Shown here: piece by piece, positions 11,779 to 22,287 of the stretch | Numbering within the stretch: the stretch's first letter is position 1 | Layout of the letters: each line of letters starts with the position of its first letter | Assembly (NCBI GenBank): GCA_022579005.1 | Contig: MU401604.1 | Coordinates: 1-64,000 of the forward strand | DNA: 64,000 bases | Origin: Poronia punctata | Lineage: Eukaryota > Ascomycota > Sordariomycetes > Xylariales > Xylariaceae | Direction: 5' to 3' | Translations under genes and position numbers: made by a program | The notes under the pieces: model-generated | Told to the model about the DNA's origin: nothing | What the model saw: only the letters and a program-made list of their open reading frames with translations | Databases searched by the model: none

Positions 11779-12686
11779 TCAAGCCTTGATGTCGAAACTT
11801 GTGCCGCATCCACAACTACTCGTCGCCAATGGATTATCGACAATCTTGAACTGACTGCCGATAAGCTCCATCGTATAGTCGACCTTGCTGCCCTTTAACA
11901 ATTCCAGACTTGGTAGATCGAGGACGATCTTGGGACCCGTGAGAAGTGCCTCCTTTTCTTTCCCTTCCGCTTCGCCGGCCTCAAGTGCAAAGGCGAAGAT
12001 TGTGTCTTCGTCGGTTAATGAGGGTGGCGAAGGGCTGCTTTTCGTTGTCGTGGAAGGCGCGACGTCTTCTGTTACTTGTTCCCGGTCGAGTGGCGGATGA
12101 GGAGCTTCCGGAGAAATGGTGGGGGGAAGCGTCGTGAGGGACATTATGTACTGGAACCCGTGACATCCGCCTGATTCTACTTGGATGCGCAGCGCGAGGT
12201 GCGGGTTCTTGTCTTTGCTCATGATTTGTGATAGGCGCTGGAGGAGTTGTCGCAATATCAGTTAGCACTTGTCCACCTCATGTCACGGGGGTCGTCTCAA
12301 GTCATCCAGGGAAAAAAGGTAATACGTACATCTGCCGCGCGTGGCGTGATCTCCAATACCATTTCATTGCCCTCCTCGTCCTTCTGCGCGTTATGAATAG
12401 CGAGGGTTCTTGCCAGAGATCTGGAGGTGCTGAAAGTATTTCTGCTCATCAAAGCGTGACGTCGTCCATTTCCGTTGGGGCGGATTCTCGGTATCGTTGA
12501 TGAGGGATTGTTTCGAGCGGCGCATATAGAAAATGCTCGTGCTTGCGTCGTCGGCGGGATAAGGACGTCGAGGATACAGCTCGAACCGGGCGCTGCTGCG
12601 AAAGATGATGCTGCGCTACGGCGCGCGCACAGCTGCAAGAATGATCTTGCGGCTGATGGAGCATTCGCACATGGCATTGGAGGCAT
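11779..12686 (-). CDS. isa2: Mitochondrial iron-sulfur assembly protein Isa2
   Basis: Two exons on the minus strand, 12686-12330 and 12237-11779, give 271 residues. The intron has a GTACGT donor and a GCTAAC branch before a CCAG acceptor and joins in phase. The protein is an A-type carrier (HesB/IscA family) that works with Isa1 and Iba57 to build 4Fe-4S clusters in the mitochondrial matrix. The first 80 or so residues are rich in Ala, Arg and Ser, as in a mitochondrial presequence. The core starts at EITPRAADRLSQIM, and the three cluster-binding cysteines are present in GGCHGFQY and SSCGCG. An unusual acidic, Pro/Ser/Thr-rich insert of about 50 residues separates the GGCHGFQY strand from the LTGPKIVLDLPSLELLKGS segment. 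Relatives are usually 180-250 residues. Confidence 0.92.
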
Positions 12687-13153
12687 TTCGAAAGTTGGAC
12701 CGAATGTTGTTTGGGATGAGTGACACTGCGGCTATTGCGAATTGAATGTGTTTCTAAGCAGGCAAATTATTTTGGGTGGGTGGGATGATGTCAATGCCGA
12801 TTCGGGGATAGGCCCGGGACCTGTCGGCTAGTTTAGATAGTACGAGTACAGGGAAGTTAGACCCCTGAATCACCCAACCATGGCTGCCATGTGTACTTCC
12901 AGGAAAAGGTACTTCCAGAAAAAGGAATCCGAATATCATATTTGCGATGCACGAGTTTTCCTGACACTCAATTTTTCTTATATCGAAGCACTTGATAGTG
13001 TGTCTGGGGGTAGTAGAATACTAGCAACGCCTTCATTCACGCTATGTATATCTATTATCCTGCATCGTCGGCTGCAGTACCTGCAACCTGCTAGCAGTAA
13101 TGTACAGGTACTTGTATATCAACATAATACTGGTTTAGGGTGCCTTTCCGCCT
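12687..13153. other. Promoter side of ISA2, no gene seen
   Basis: 467 bp between the start of ISA2 and the 3' end of the next minus-strand gene. A tandem echo of TACTTCCAGGAAAAGG and TACTTCCAGAAAAAGG lies at about 12893-12921. No gene is supported here. Confidence 0.5.
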
Positions 13154-14486
13154 CTACATCTGCATGATAACGTCCGGAATCCCGAGCTGGACACTCTCTT
13201 CCAATACCGCAACGCCGCCGGAAACACCTAAGGGCTCCTCGTCAAACTGGCCCTGCCCTGATTCCTCCGTCATAGTAGGCCTAGTACCCTCTCGGTGGCC
13301 CTCCGCAATCGGCTGCGGGTTAGGCTCTGGAGGTGAGCAGAGAGGCTGGTCCTCTTCAGTAGCATCGTCTTCTACGGCTTGGTCCGCAAGGCCGACACTG
13401 AGTTTCACGTTCTCACCTGCCATCTTGGACCAACGAGTTTCTGTGGAGGGAAAAGAACCTGCGGGCTGGGACTCCAAAAAGAGGTCCATTAATGCATCTG
13501 TAAGGATGACCTTATCGTCAGTTTGAGCATTCACAGAATCAGTGTAGACCCTCCAGGTTTCCATCTCGAATAGATCGGACAGAATCGTTGATCGAGGCTG
13601 GTGCAGCTTAGTCAGCAGTATTCAAGTCACATGCATTAGGTGGCGTACCAAAGGAACCGCCCTCAACCCTATGTCCCTTACGATACTGACGTCGGCAATG
13701 GGCCTCTCTGGTATGTGCTGAAATCCAAACCCGGCCGCAGCCGTTGGCTGTACTTCACCGTTCAAGATCCCATTCAGACTCAGATAGGAGCGCGCCTCGC
13801 AGGAAGGGCGGCAGTTGTGACAATACTTAGCCACACACTCTTCATGTTCTCGGGGGACCCAAGGCTTTTTTCGATCTCGTAAAGGTAAGCCGGGGGGAGG
13901 TTGGTCGTCTCGCTGCTCTTTTTTAAGAACGTCCAATAGCTACTTCGGTCAGCCTCAATTTTGTAGATTTGGTAGCCTTTGAAATCGTTGATCTACTGAC
14001 ATGCTTCCTTTGGCCCAGTATGGTCATGATCTGGGAGGCCGTGTACCCTCTCAGCTGCTCATCGGTGACTTCCACAATGAAGTTTAGTTCATCCTTTCTT
14101 CTCTCCGCGCTTCGAGGTCCAGGTTGAACAAGCCGAGTGAGCTCCTCCCCAATGTGGCCAATGTACTCCTGACAGTCGCTGCGTTAGTAATCCCATCTGA
14201 ACCTTTATCACGTAGGGGTGGGTTTTACTGGCTGGCCGTCCGCAAGTCCAGCCTCGATCATGAGTTCGCGGTCCTGTGTACATCGATAAAGCCATCCCTA
14301 TTGGCCCGGCCGACGACACATGGAGCAAATCATGCCGCGACCGAACAGGCGCGTCATGGTCATATGTGTGCATGTTGACCGTGAAGTGCGTTCTAGGTAC
14401 TTTGAGTACGTCTGAAGCGGAATAGACACGCGCCATGAGGTCGTGGCAGCACTGGCGGGCTCCAATCGAGATTGCTCGGGACCCAT
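13154..14486 (-). pseudogene. Conserved fungal Cys-rich protein with one in-frame UAG
   Basis: Four exons on the minus strand, 14486-14229, 14168-14001, 13939-13649 and 13597-13154, join in phase to 387 codons including one internal TAG (14300-14298, codon 63) and the final stop. Introns 1 to 3 have GTAAAA, GTCAGT and GTACGC donors and good branch sites (TACTAAC in intron 1, TGACTAAG in intron 3). Protein-like segments on both sides of the TAG share one frame: CSMCRRPGQ before it and GWLYRCTQDRELMI after it. Later parts include YTASQIMTILGQRKH, ECVAKYCHNCRP and SLNGILNGEVQPTAAAGFGF, which look like a conserved domain of unnamed filamentous-fungal proteins; I do not know a function. The internal TAG means a pseudogene, a recoded or edited codon, or a start after it. 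Further 5' exons cannot be excluded. Confidence 0.6.
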
Positions 14487-15479
14487 AGCTGGATATCCCA
14501 GGGCGTGCGGCTGTCTGATAATCTTCGTCGAACACCAGAACTCAACCTAACAGGTTATTCTCATGATTTTCGATGTTTGTAGGCTAAGGTGTTGCAAGCC
14601 GGCGGGGCGGATAATCGATATCAAATGCTGTCAGTAATAAGAAAAGACACTTGAAAAATACTTGGTTACTCCAGTTATCTTAGTGTTCTTGAAAAGCGTA
14701 TGTACTAATACTGGGCAAGTCTGGATGCTGGTGAGTGTAAATGAATATACCTATGAAGCTGTTGTGGTATTAATGGCAGTGTACCTTAAATTAGGTACAA
14801 GGTACATATGTAGGTAATTTTGTACTAACATCAATAACAACATCCATCATTCAATGGGTGAGCACTGAGAGGTGGTGGCTGCTGCACCCACTGCCGACCT
14901 GGGCGCTCTGGCCTAATCTCGCGGCCAGCATACACACTTTGAAGTAGGTGCCTCAGGTTAAGGTAGTGGTTACTTACTTACAGTACTTACATGTAACCTT
15001 GTAAATTAATTGACATTAGACTATGTATTTGTAAATCCTAAACGACTGTACCTACTTTCCCAATACAAGTGTATGCGTTTGTAGATCTACACATATTAGG
15101 TCTTGTTTCACGGACTTAAGAGTATAAAAGTTATAACTGACGTGGGGAGCGACGATCCACAGATTTGTCATCAGTAAACCTTCGGCGATATCCAGTCGAC
15201 TTGCTACCAACAAGACATATATTAATAATCAGTCCTGATTCATCTTCTTGCGTTCCCATGTAAACTAAATATATAATATACGAACAGCTTACTCCTGTAT
15301 GCCCCTTCCTTCTCTGTGTAATTATCTCTCCAAGTCAGGAAGTTGGAACTACCACACCTTGAACCCTCCCAAGGCCCAGCAAGGGGAAGAACACTACCCC
15401 GAGACACTTACTTATACCTACACCTACTTACCTACCATAACTTGATGAACAAAGAAAGAAAAGCAAGAGAAGAAACAAA
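14487..15479. other. Intergenic region, no gene seen
   Basis: 993 bp between two divergent genes. It is enriched in short TAGGTA, GTACCT and TACTTAC words (14760-14820, 14945-15060). The last 100 bp before the NmrA-like start include ACCTACTTACCTACC. No open frame longer than 60 codons that looks coding was found. Confidence 0.5.
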
Positions 15480-16520
15480 ATGGCGACAAACCAGTCAACA
15501 GAGCGTATCCTCGTAGTCGGAGCCGGCGAGTTAGGTACGGCAGTGGTAGAAGGCCTAGCCCGCCACGAGAAGCGTTCATCTAGCATCGCCGTCCTACTCA
15601 GGCCCTCGACGATCGAGAGCGCGGACGAGGAGAAGCAGCGCGCCAACGAATATCTGAAATCCCTGGGCGCGTCGCTCGTACCGGGCGACATTGTCCAAGA
15701 CGACGAAGAGAAACTCGCCAGCATTTTCGGCGCCTACGATGTCGTTGTCGTATGCAGCGGGTTTGGCTTACCCCCGGGCACGCAGGTGCGCATCACGAAG
15801 GCGGCCCTTCTCGGACGAGCAAGACGCTATATTCCCTGGCAGTGGGGTATTGATTACGATGTTGTTGGCGAGGGGAGCGCGCAGGATCTGTTCGATGAGC
15901 AGCTCGAGGTTAGGAAGTTGCTTAGGGCGCAAAAGGAGGTGGATTGGGTTGTTGTTAGCACGGGGTTATTTGTTAGGTGAGTTCTTCTCTATCTTCCCAC
16001 CGCTTTTTTTGGGGGGGGCCGGGGTTGCACCAATTGCCTTGACAAATATGACTTGGTGCGACAAGACAGTCCTTGCTAACACTAGCTGCCCAGTTTTATA
16101 TTTATCCCTGCATTCGGGCCCGTGGCTTTCAACACGCGGACGCTGCGAGCGTTAGGGAGCTGGGATACGAAGCTTAGTGTCACCACGCCGCGGGATATTG
16201 GGCGGGTGGCGGCCGACATCATTTACGACCCCCGGGAAATTAAACGGCAAGTGGTGTTCGTAGCAGGCGATACCGTCAGTTACCGGGATGTGGCAGACCT
16301 CGTGGAAGCGAGGTTCGGAGGGGAGTGGAAGAGAGAGTTGTGGGATATGCAAACGCTCAAGAAAAGGCTTGAGGAGAACCCCGAAGACGGCATGGTGAAG
16401 TACCAGAATGTCTTTGGTGCTGGGAAGGGGGTTGCTTGGGAGATGGCGAGTACTGTTAACGCACAACGGAAGATGGCGATGCAGACCGTGGAGGATTATT
16501 TAAGGGATATGAAGGAATAA
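15480..16520 (+). CDS. NmrA-like NAD(P)-binding oxidoreductase
   Basis: Two exons, 15480-15976 and 16094-16520, give 307 residues. The intron has a GTGAGT donor, a GCTAAC branch and a CCCAG acceptor. The N-terminus begins with a Rossmann motif, ILVVGAGELGTAVVEGL (about residues 10-26). It is followed by RPST after the second strand, as in the PCBER/isoflavone-reductase and NmrA-like atypical short-chain reductases. YIPWQWGIDYDVVG and STGLF match the usual substrate-side segments. The family includes both enzymes that reduce aromatic substrates and non-catalytic redox sensors; no substrate can be assigned here. The gene stands alone, with no biosynthetic cluster next to it. Confidence 0.88.
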
Positions 16521-17830
16521 GGAAGGCGAACACGACGTATCTCTAGTAGTTGAATTTGAACAAGGTTGTTAGTTACATATGAACGTTTGGGGTTTCGGCG
16601 AGCAAGCAGCGAGATGGTTACCGACATATAGGTAGTGCGACCTGGACGAGACCATATCATAATACGTGTATTAAGACGTACATACCTCATGTACACTTTC
16701 TGTGTGTCAAGTCAACGAGGGCTCTACGTCGATATATATGTATACTACTATACCTACTCCATCTAAGTAGTTTCCTGAAACTTACATGTGTCAAAGGGTA
16801 GCCATGGCCTCGAATCAAAACAAATCACATCGCCTTTCGAGCCAAAGGCAAAATGTGCAACGAGGTCAAATCGAGTACATCTTCCTATTGTAGGGGACGA
16901 GGTCTCGAGGATTATAATGTTTACGAGACTAGGTAGTGCAGTCTACGCCGTCTACCTATCTGTTCAGCACTCACCTCCGAGACACGGTTCGTTGGGTCCC
17001 ACTGATATCCGAGTCACTCGGACGGCTCAAGTTGTTGTTATGGGAAGCATGCGCACTATTTATTGGCGCTACTATTTTAGGAAGCGGGGGTTTGTTTTCA
17101 TTGGGCGCGATCAAACGGCATTGATAGGCTGCGGGCGTTTATTTGGGAAATGGGTCCGGTGGAGCCAGGCTGAACAAGATCTGAAACTCTAAGCGCCGTT
17201 GCCGTGGTTACGAAGAGGATGGGCCCTCGCTCTTGCAGCGTTGTCCCTGTACCATGCAATGTCCACTGCTGTGCGCTTCTATTGTTGATCTCCGACCATC
17301 TGTCTGCCGGGTCATCTGCCAATTAGATATCCCTTCCCCTCCATTTAGCTCGAAGCATCGTCCATTCGCCTCGTAACCATCTTATCATCCCAAGCACGCT
17401 TAAGTGGTTTCATTGCAGCTGCTCGTCATCGCACCTACCTATGCTGATGCATAGTATCCTTGTGTCCTCAATCAATCAAGGTACACACATTTGTTGGAAC
17501 TGGTAATGTTTTGATCGCCTGCAATGCGGCCTTGCTTGACGCACCCAATATTCCTGGCCGATTAACGACGAGCGCGTCCACGATTCCCAGCACCACCTTA
17601 TACAGCGAACCATAATAAACCGAAACGCGGGTCTACGGTCCATGACCAACCAGGCATACGACATACCCATCGAACAAGCTGCCGCATGACAGAGTAGCAT
17701 GCGATTGTAATACCTACCAATATTTTATTTTTCAGATATTGACCACTTTACCCACGAGCGCAAACACCCTGAATAACACACAAGAGATATACGACGCGTT
17801 CCCCGGAGCACATCGTTCCCTTTTTCGACC
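16521..17830. other. Intergenic region, no gene seen
   Basis: 1.3 kb between two genes on the same strand. The open frames at 16788-17192 and 16936-17124 overlap each other in different frames, have no family resemblance and are treated as chance. The 17700-17830 part is probably the 5' UTR of ase1. Confidence 0.5.
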
Positions 17831-20212
17831 ATGGATGCGAGTTACCTGTCACAACAGGTCAATACCATAATTGGCCAACTTCATGGCCTTTTCGACGAGA
17901 TTGGCGTCGCCAGCCATGATCGTGAAAACAGAGAGGCAGAGGTAAGAATCGGCAATTCCATGCCCCGAATTCTCGATTGTTGACCAGATTGTGCTGTAGC
18001 TATTCGCAGCCCTCTCCGCCACGTTAAACAATCAAGTCAAAGCCGTGACAACAGAGAAGAAGCAGATGCTCGATGAAGCAGAACGCATCATAACCGTGAT
18101 CCGGCAAATGGAGACATCCCTATCAGACAGCAAATCACAACGTAATTATGAAGACGACGACCTCCGCGTTACATTTCCCCTCGTCCATTGCGTGAGGGTA
18201 CTCAAGGAAAAATATGCGCAAATAAGCAAACTGCACCGGGACAGATTTGAACAGGTTAAGAGTAAGCTCGCCTCTTGCCCCAAACGCGCTACACAAACCT
18301 CTGGATCTAGTCCTGACCAGTCATTTTTTGCACAGAGCTGGTCGTAGCATTAGAGTCGTACTCTTCCCACCTCGAACCCACCTTTGTCCAGATTGCCCTC
18401 CCACCAACGGGCCCGAAACAGTCCTTACCGCCCACTTTCGATCTTTCACCGTCCTATGTTGACAAACTGGATGACGAGTTCACACGCGTCTACGAGGAAT
18501 ACACTCGACGAGTGACGACTGTCCAGACGCTTTCCGAGAATATCATCCAGTTATGGGCCGAATTAGGGACGCCACAAGCACAAACAGACGGTGCGATTGT
18601 TCAGTACTACCGAGACGCGCCGGAACAGCTTGGCCTGCATGAGGAGGACCTCGCAAGGCTGCGAGCTAAGAGAGACAAGCTGGCCGAGGAAAAGAAATCC
18701 CGTGAGAAACGCCTCAAAGACCTTAAGGCGGCCGTTGAGGCACTCTGGGAAAAGCTCGGAGTCGAAGAGTCAGAACGCAAAGCATTTCTCAACGCTAACC
18801 GTGGCTGCGGCGTCCGACAAATCAATGAGTTCGAGGATGAGCTAGGAAAACTGAACGAGCTCAAGCGGCAAAACATGCACCTGTTCGTCGAAGACGCCCG
18901 TTACAAACTGCAGGAGCTCTGGGATGCACTTTACTTCTCCGAAGATGAGATGTTGGAATTCACCCCGGCCTTTTCCGACGTCTACAGCGACGCGCTGCTA
19001 GAGGCTCACGAAAGGGAAGTAGCTCGTCTTGAAGCGTTAAGGGAGCAGCGCGCACCAGCACTAGCGCTCATCGAGAAACACCGAACGCTCGTTCATGACC
19101 GTGATGAGCTTGCGGCCTCGAGCCAAGATGCCTCGCGTCTGATGATGCGCGGCCAGAAGGGAGAAAGAAGAGACCCGGGCAAGCTACTCCGTGAAGAAAA
19201 GATGAGAAAGAAGATCGCGAAAGAGTTGCCCAAAGTCGCTGCAGAGCTGGCCAAACTGTTAGCTAAGTGGGAAGATGAGTACGGACGCCCATTTTATGTT
19301 CACGGTGAACGATATCTGGACGTTCTTGAACCAGCCGAGCCTAAGCCCACGCCAGGGCCACGGTCAAAAACCCCAGCAGGACCTCCTGCTTCGACCGTCA
19401 AGAGTACAAAACCGGCACCGCCTAGCCGGGCAAACAGCAACGCCAGCAAGGCAGCTAGTATCGGTAGGCCTAAGACGCCAGCGTCGAACCTGACTGGGAC
19501 CGTTAGAAAGGCCGCTCCTCCTAGTCAAGCTCCGAAGGATCCCAAGGCCAGCCCTTCCCGAATACCAGCACGAGTGCCTCTGTCGAATCTGAAACACGGG
19601 AACAACTCACCCGAGAGACAACGACCGGAGACTCGTGCTCAAGGTGGGCTGCGGCCGGGACATCCTCTCACCAGAGCACCGCCTCCTAAGATGAGGGAGC
19701 TTATACCTCCTCCCGAGTTGGAGACTCCCGTAAATCCATACCGCGGTGCGGGGCTCAGTTCAGGCTCCCATGTGCGTGCAGTAGAGCCGGAAGATGTATA
19801 TGACGACCGGAATTCGCAGCAAGGCTATAATAGCCGCTCTTACGTCCAAATGTCACATGCATCGACACGCAGTGAGCGACCAGTACAGCCCGCATATCCC
19901 CACGCACCGCCGCCCAGACAAATATCGAATACTTCGACAGTAGTTTCGGCAGTGTCGGGATCGGAAAACTGGGAGACTTACGACGATAACTCGGAGCCCG
20001 AGGCCGATGCGTCGGACACATATTATGCCAAAGTACGAGCGGCGAGAGGCAAACGGTTCAGCCCGGAGGATAGTTATGGGAACTCCCAGGCCAGCCAGGC
20101 TAAGCGCCTCCGAGGTCTCCCACCTTCCATGCATACAGGTCATGTGACGGTCGATGCCGAAGGCAATCGAATCATCTCGGGGAGTGAATGGACCGACGAA
20201 GATGCGTTTTAG
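17831..20212 (+). CDS. ase1: Ase1/PRC1/MAP65 microtubule-bundling protein
   Basis: Three exons, 17831-17941, 18000-18261 and 18336-20212, give 749 residues. The start MDASYLSQQVNTIIGQLHGLF and the early exon structure fit fungal Ase1. The protein is a dimer that crosslinks antiparallel microtubules in the spindle midzone and at the division site. The first 450 residues are mostly helical with long coiled-coil heptads. The family's microtubule-binding spectrin region includes KKSREKRLKDLK and the conserved FLNANRGCGVRQINEFEDEL. From about residue 480 the tail is low-complexity, rich in Pro, Ser, Arg and Lys with many SP/TP sites, consistent with regulation by CDK phosphorylation (known for the family, inferred here). 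Length is normal. Confidence 0.93.
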
Positions 20213-22287
20213 TCCGATGCTTGCATTGTTTCATTTAATGCCTGAACGATTACAAGATTCATTGTGACAAGACGACTCACGAGCAATATGTCACGAGAAG
20301 CGTTTTGCGTCAAAAGTTGCTGCGGTCACGACAACACCACCGGCAAGCCATGGTTGCTATGGCGCCCCCGGTTGTATCGCCACCAAAACTGTTTTATGCT
20401 CTGTGTTCGTATTACTTGCTTCATTTGGGTATTCGGCCCGCATCGATTTTCGAGAAGCGCAGGCGTCGCTGGGTCAGAATGCGTCGTTGTCCCCGTTACT
20501 ACCAAGTTTTTCCCCAACTAGACGTCGGGGGAGCGCTGACACTTGGAGATGTCGACTCTTTTTCGATGCGACGACAACGAGAAGTGTCGTAAGTCTCTTC
20601 TCTTTAACTTTTCTCGGCTTCCCCTTTTCAGGGAGAATGCTTGTTGGGACCTAGGGAAAGGGGCATTTAGGGGAGGGAGGGAGGGAGGCGAGGGAAGCTA
20701 GCTGACGGAAGCGAAGCGGGCGATATAATACCTTTTGGCTGGGGGCGTACGTAGGCGTTTTGCATGGTCTGTTGCTGTTGTTGATGTTCATTTTCTCCTC
20801 TCTGTGTTGCATTCGGGGTCCAGGCGTTTTTTCGGATGATTGCGTATATAACGCGGGGCAGTTACTTATTCCTTTTACCCTCGATGGGAAGAGGGGGAAG
20901 AGGAAAGGGATTTGAGTTGGTTGCAAGAGAATCAACACGAGCTTCTTCTAGTCGGTAGACGAAGAAATAAAAAGAGAAAGTGCCGAACGAGCTGATTTAT
21001 CTACGTGTACAAATCCTTTGTCTCTTTTACTTATTTGGTCTTGGTGTTGACGTGGCGGTCAAGAAGAGGGGATGAGCAAGGGTAAGTAAGTAAGGGCTTA
21101 CTTTAGATACTTTGATCCGCATTGTAGACGTCCGCCGTTTAAGTATGTACCTGTCTTATCAAGATGCTGTCAGTTGACAGTTTACAGATATGAAATGTAC
21201 ATATCTGATCATCTACGTACCTAGTACGTTACGCAGGTGGATCATTACACATGTGGTTTTTATGGAGGCGGACGTTTCGAGATCGAGATGTTTGTAGGTT
21301 TGGTGGTTGGTAAGTCAACTAACCTAACCTAATCTACCTCTTACGATCGATTTTTGGTCAGGGAAGACGCGCCGTCCCGGATTATTATTGTTGTTTATAA
21401 AAAACATTTAAAATAATTCTTTAGTTTATTCCTCAGACGACTACTTCCTAGGAAGCCAGTCCAGTCAGTCAGGTTAACAGGTACCGGGGGGCTGGCACCT
21501 AGGTGGGCGGTTTCTTTGGTAACCACTAACAACTCACAACACTGAGGGGGAAAACCAATAATACCGTGCGTAACCTTAGCTGCTCTTTTCTTGGGTAGCA
21601 CCTGCAAGATCAACAAACAATGACATGTACTGTAACGGTTTGAACTAGATGCGTGTGTAGCTGGTAGGTAGAAAGAGGGGTTGTATATGTAACGGCTTTT
21701 TTCTATTTGGAAAATTTATACTCGGTTAGACCGGATGACCAGGACAACTGGTATAAATAGACTTGATGTGTGCATGTTTTTCTACTTATACCTAATATGT
21801 AAAGATGGGAAAATCCAGGTACAAGAAAGATTATAAAGGGCCTGTAAAGGTTTCAAATGATAGGGGACGCTGGCACCCTGCTAATAATTGTCTACTTACC
21901 TAAAAGGTAGATGTGGTATTTTCTATTGGTAATCCTAACAAGCCGTTACACTTTGTGTACACGTAAGATATACACGTACCTATGTGTAGGACTAGGTAGG
22001 GTAAGGTAGGTAGGTATGCCAGTACTCGTAGCGTGTATCAAATTCCCGGCGCTTCCTGACACAGATTGCATCCCTTATTACTATGGTATAACGGCCACTG
22101 CTATTTGTTAAACGCCAACGAATACTATGATTTCCTCACCAGGGCCGCGTTACGCGTTATAGACATGCTCTGGCAACTGTCGACTGATTTGTTTATGGCG
22201 CCGACGTCCTCAATTAGGCTACACGTGAGGAACGCGCAAATGAAGAGTATAGACACCCATAGACCGTCCAAACGCCAATGAGCTCCA
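20213..22287. other. 2-kb intergenic region, no gene seen
   Basis: The first 700 bases are GC-normal and probably 3' UTR of ase1; overlapping short frames at 20264-20654 and 20651-20938 do not look coding. From about 21040 the DNA is richer in TAGGTA/TACCTA, CTAACCTAACCTAA (about 21318) and similar words. The final 250 bases are probably the 5' UTR of the Irs4-like gene. No RNA gene was recognised. Confidence 0.5.

Noticed and set aside
16788..17192. 134-codon frame between the NmrA-like gene and ase1
   Set aside because: Overlaps another frame of similar size, no domain, no coding-like bias.
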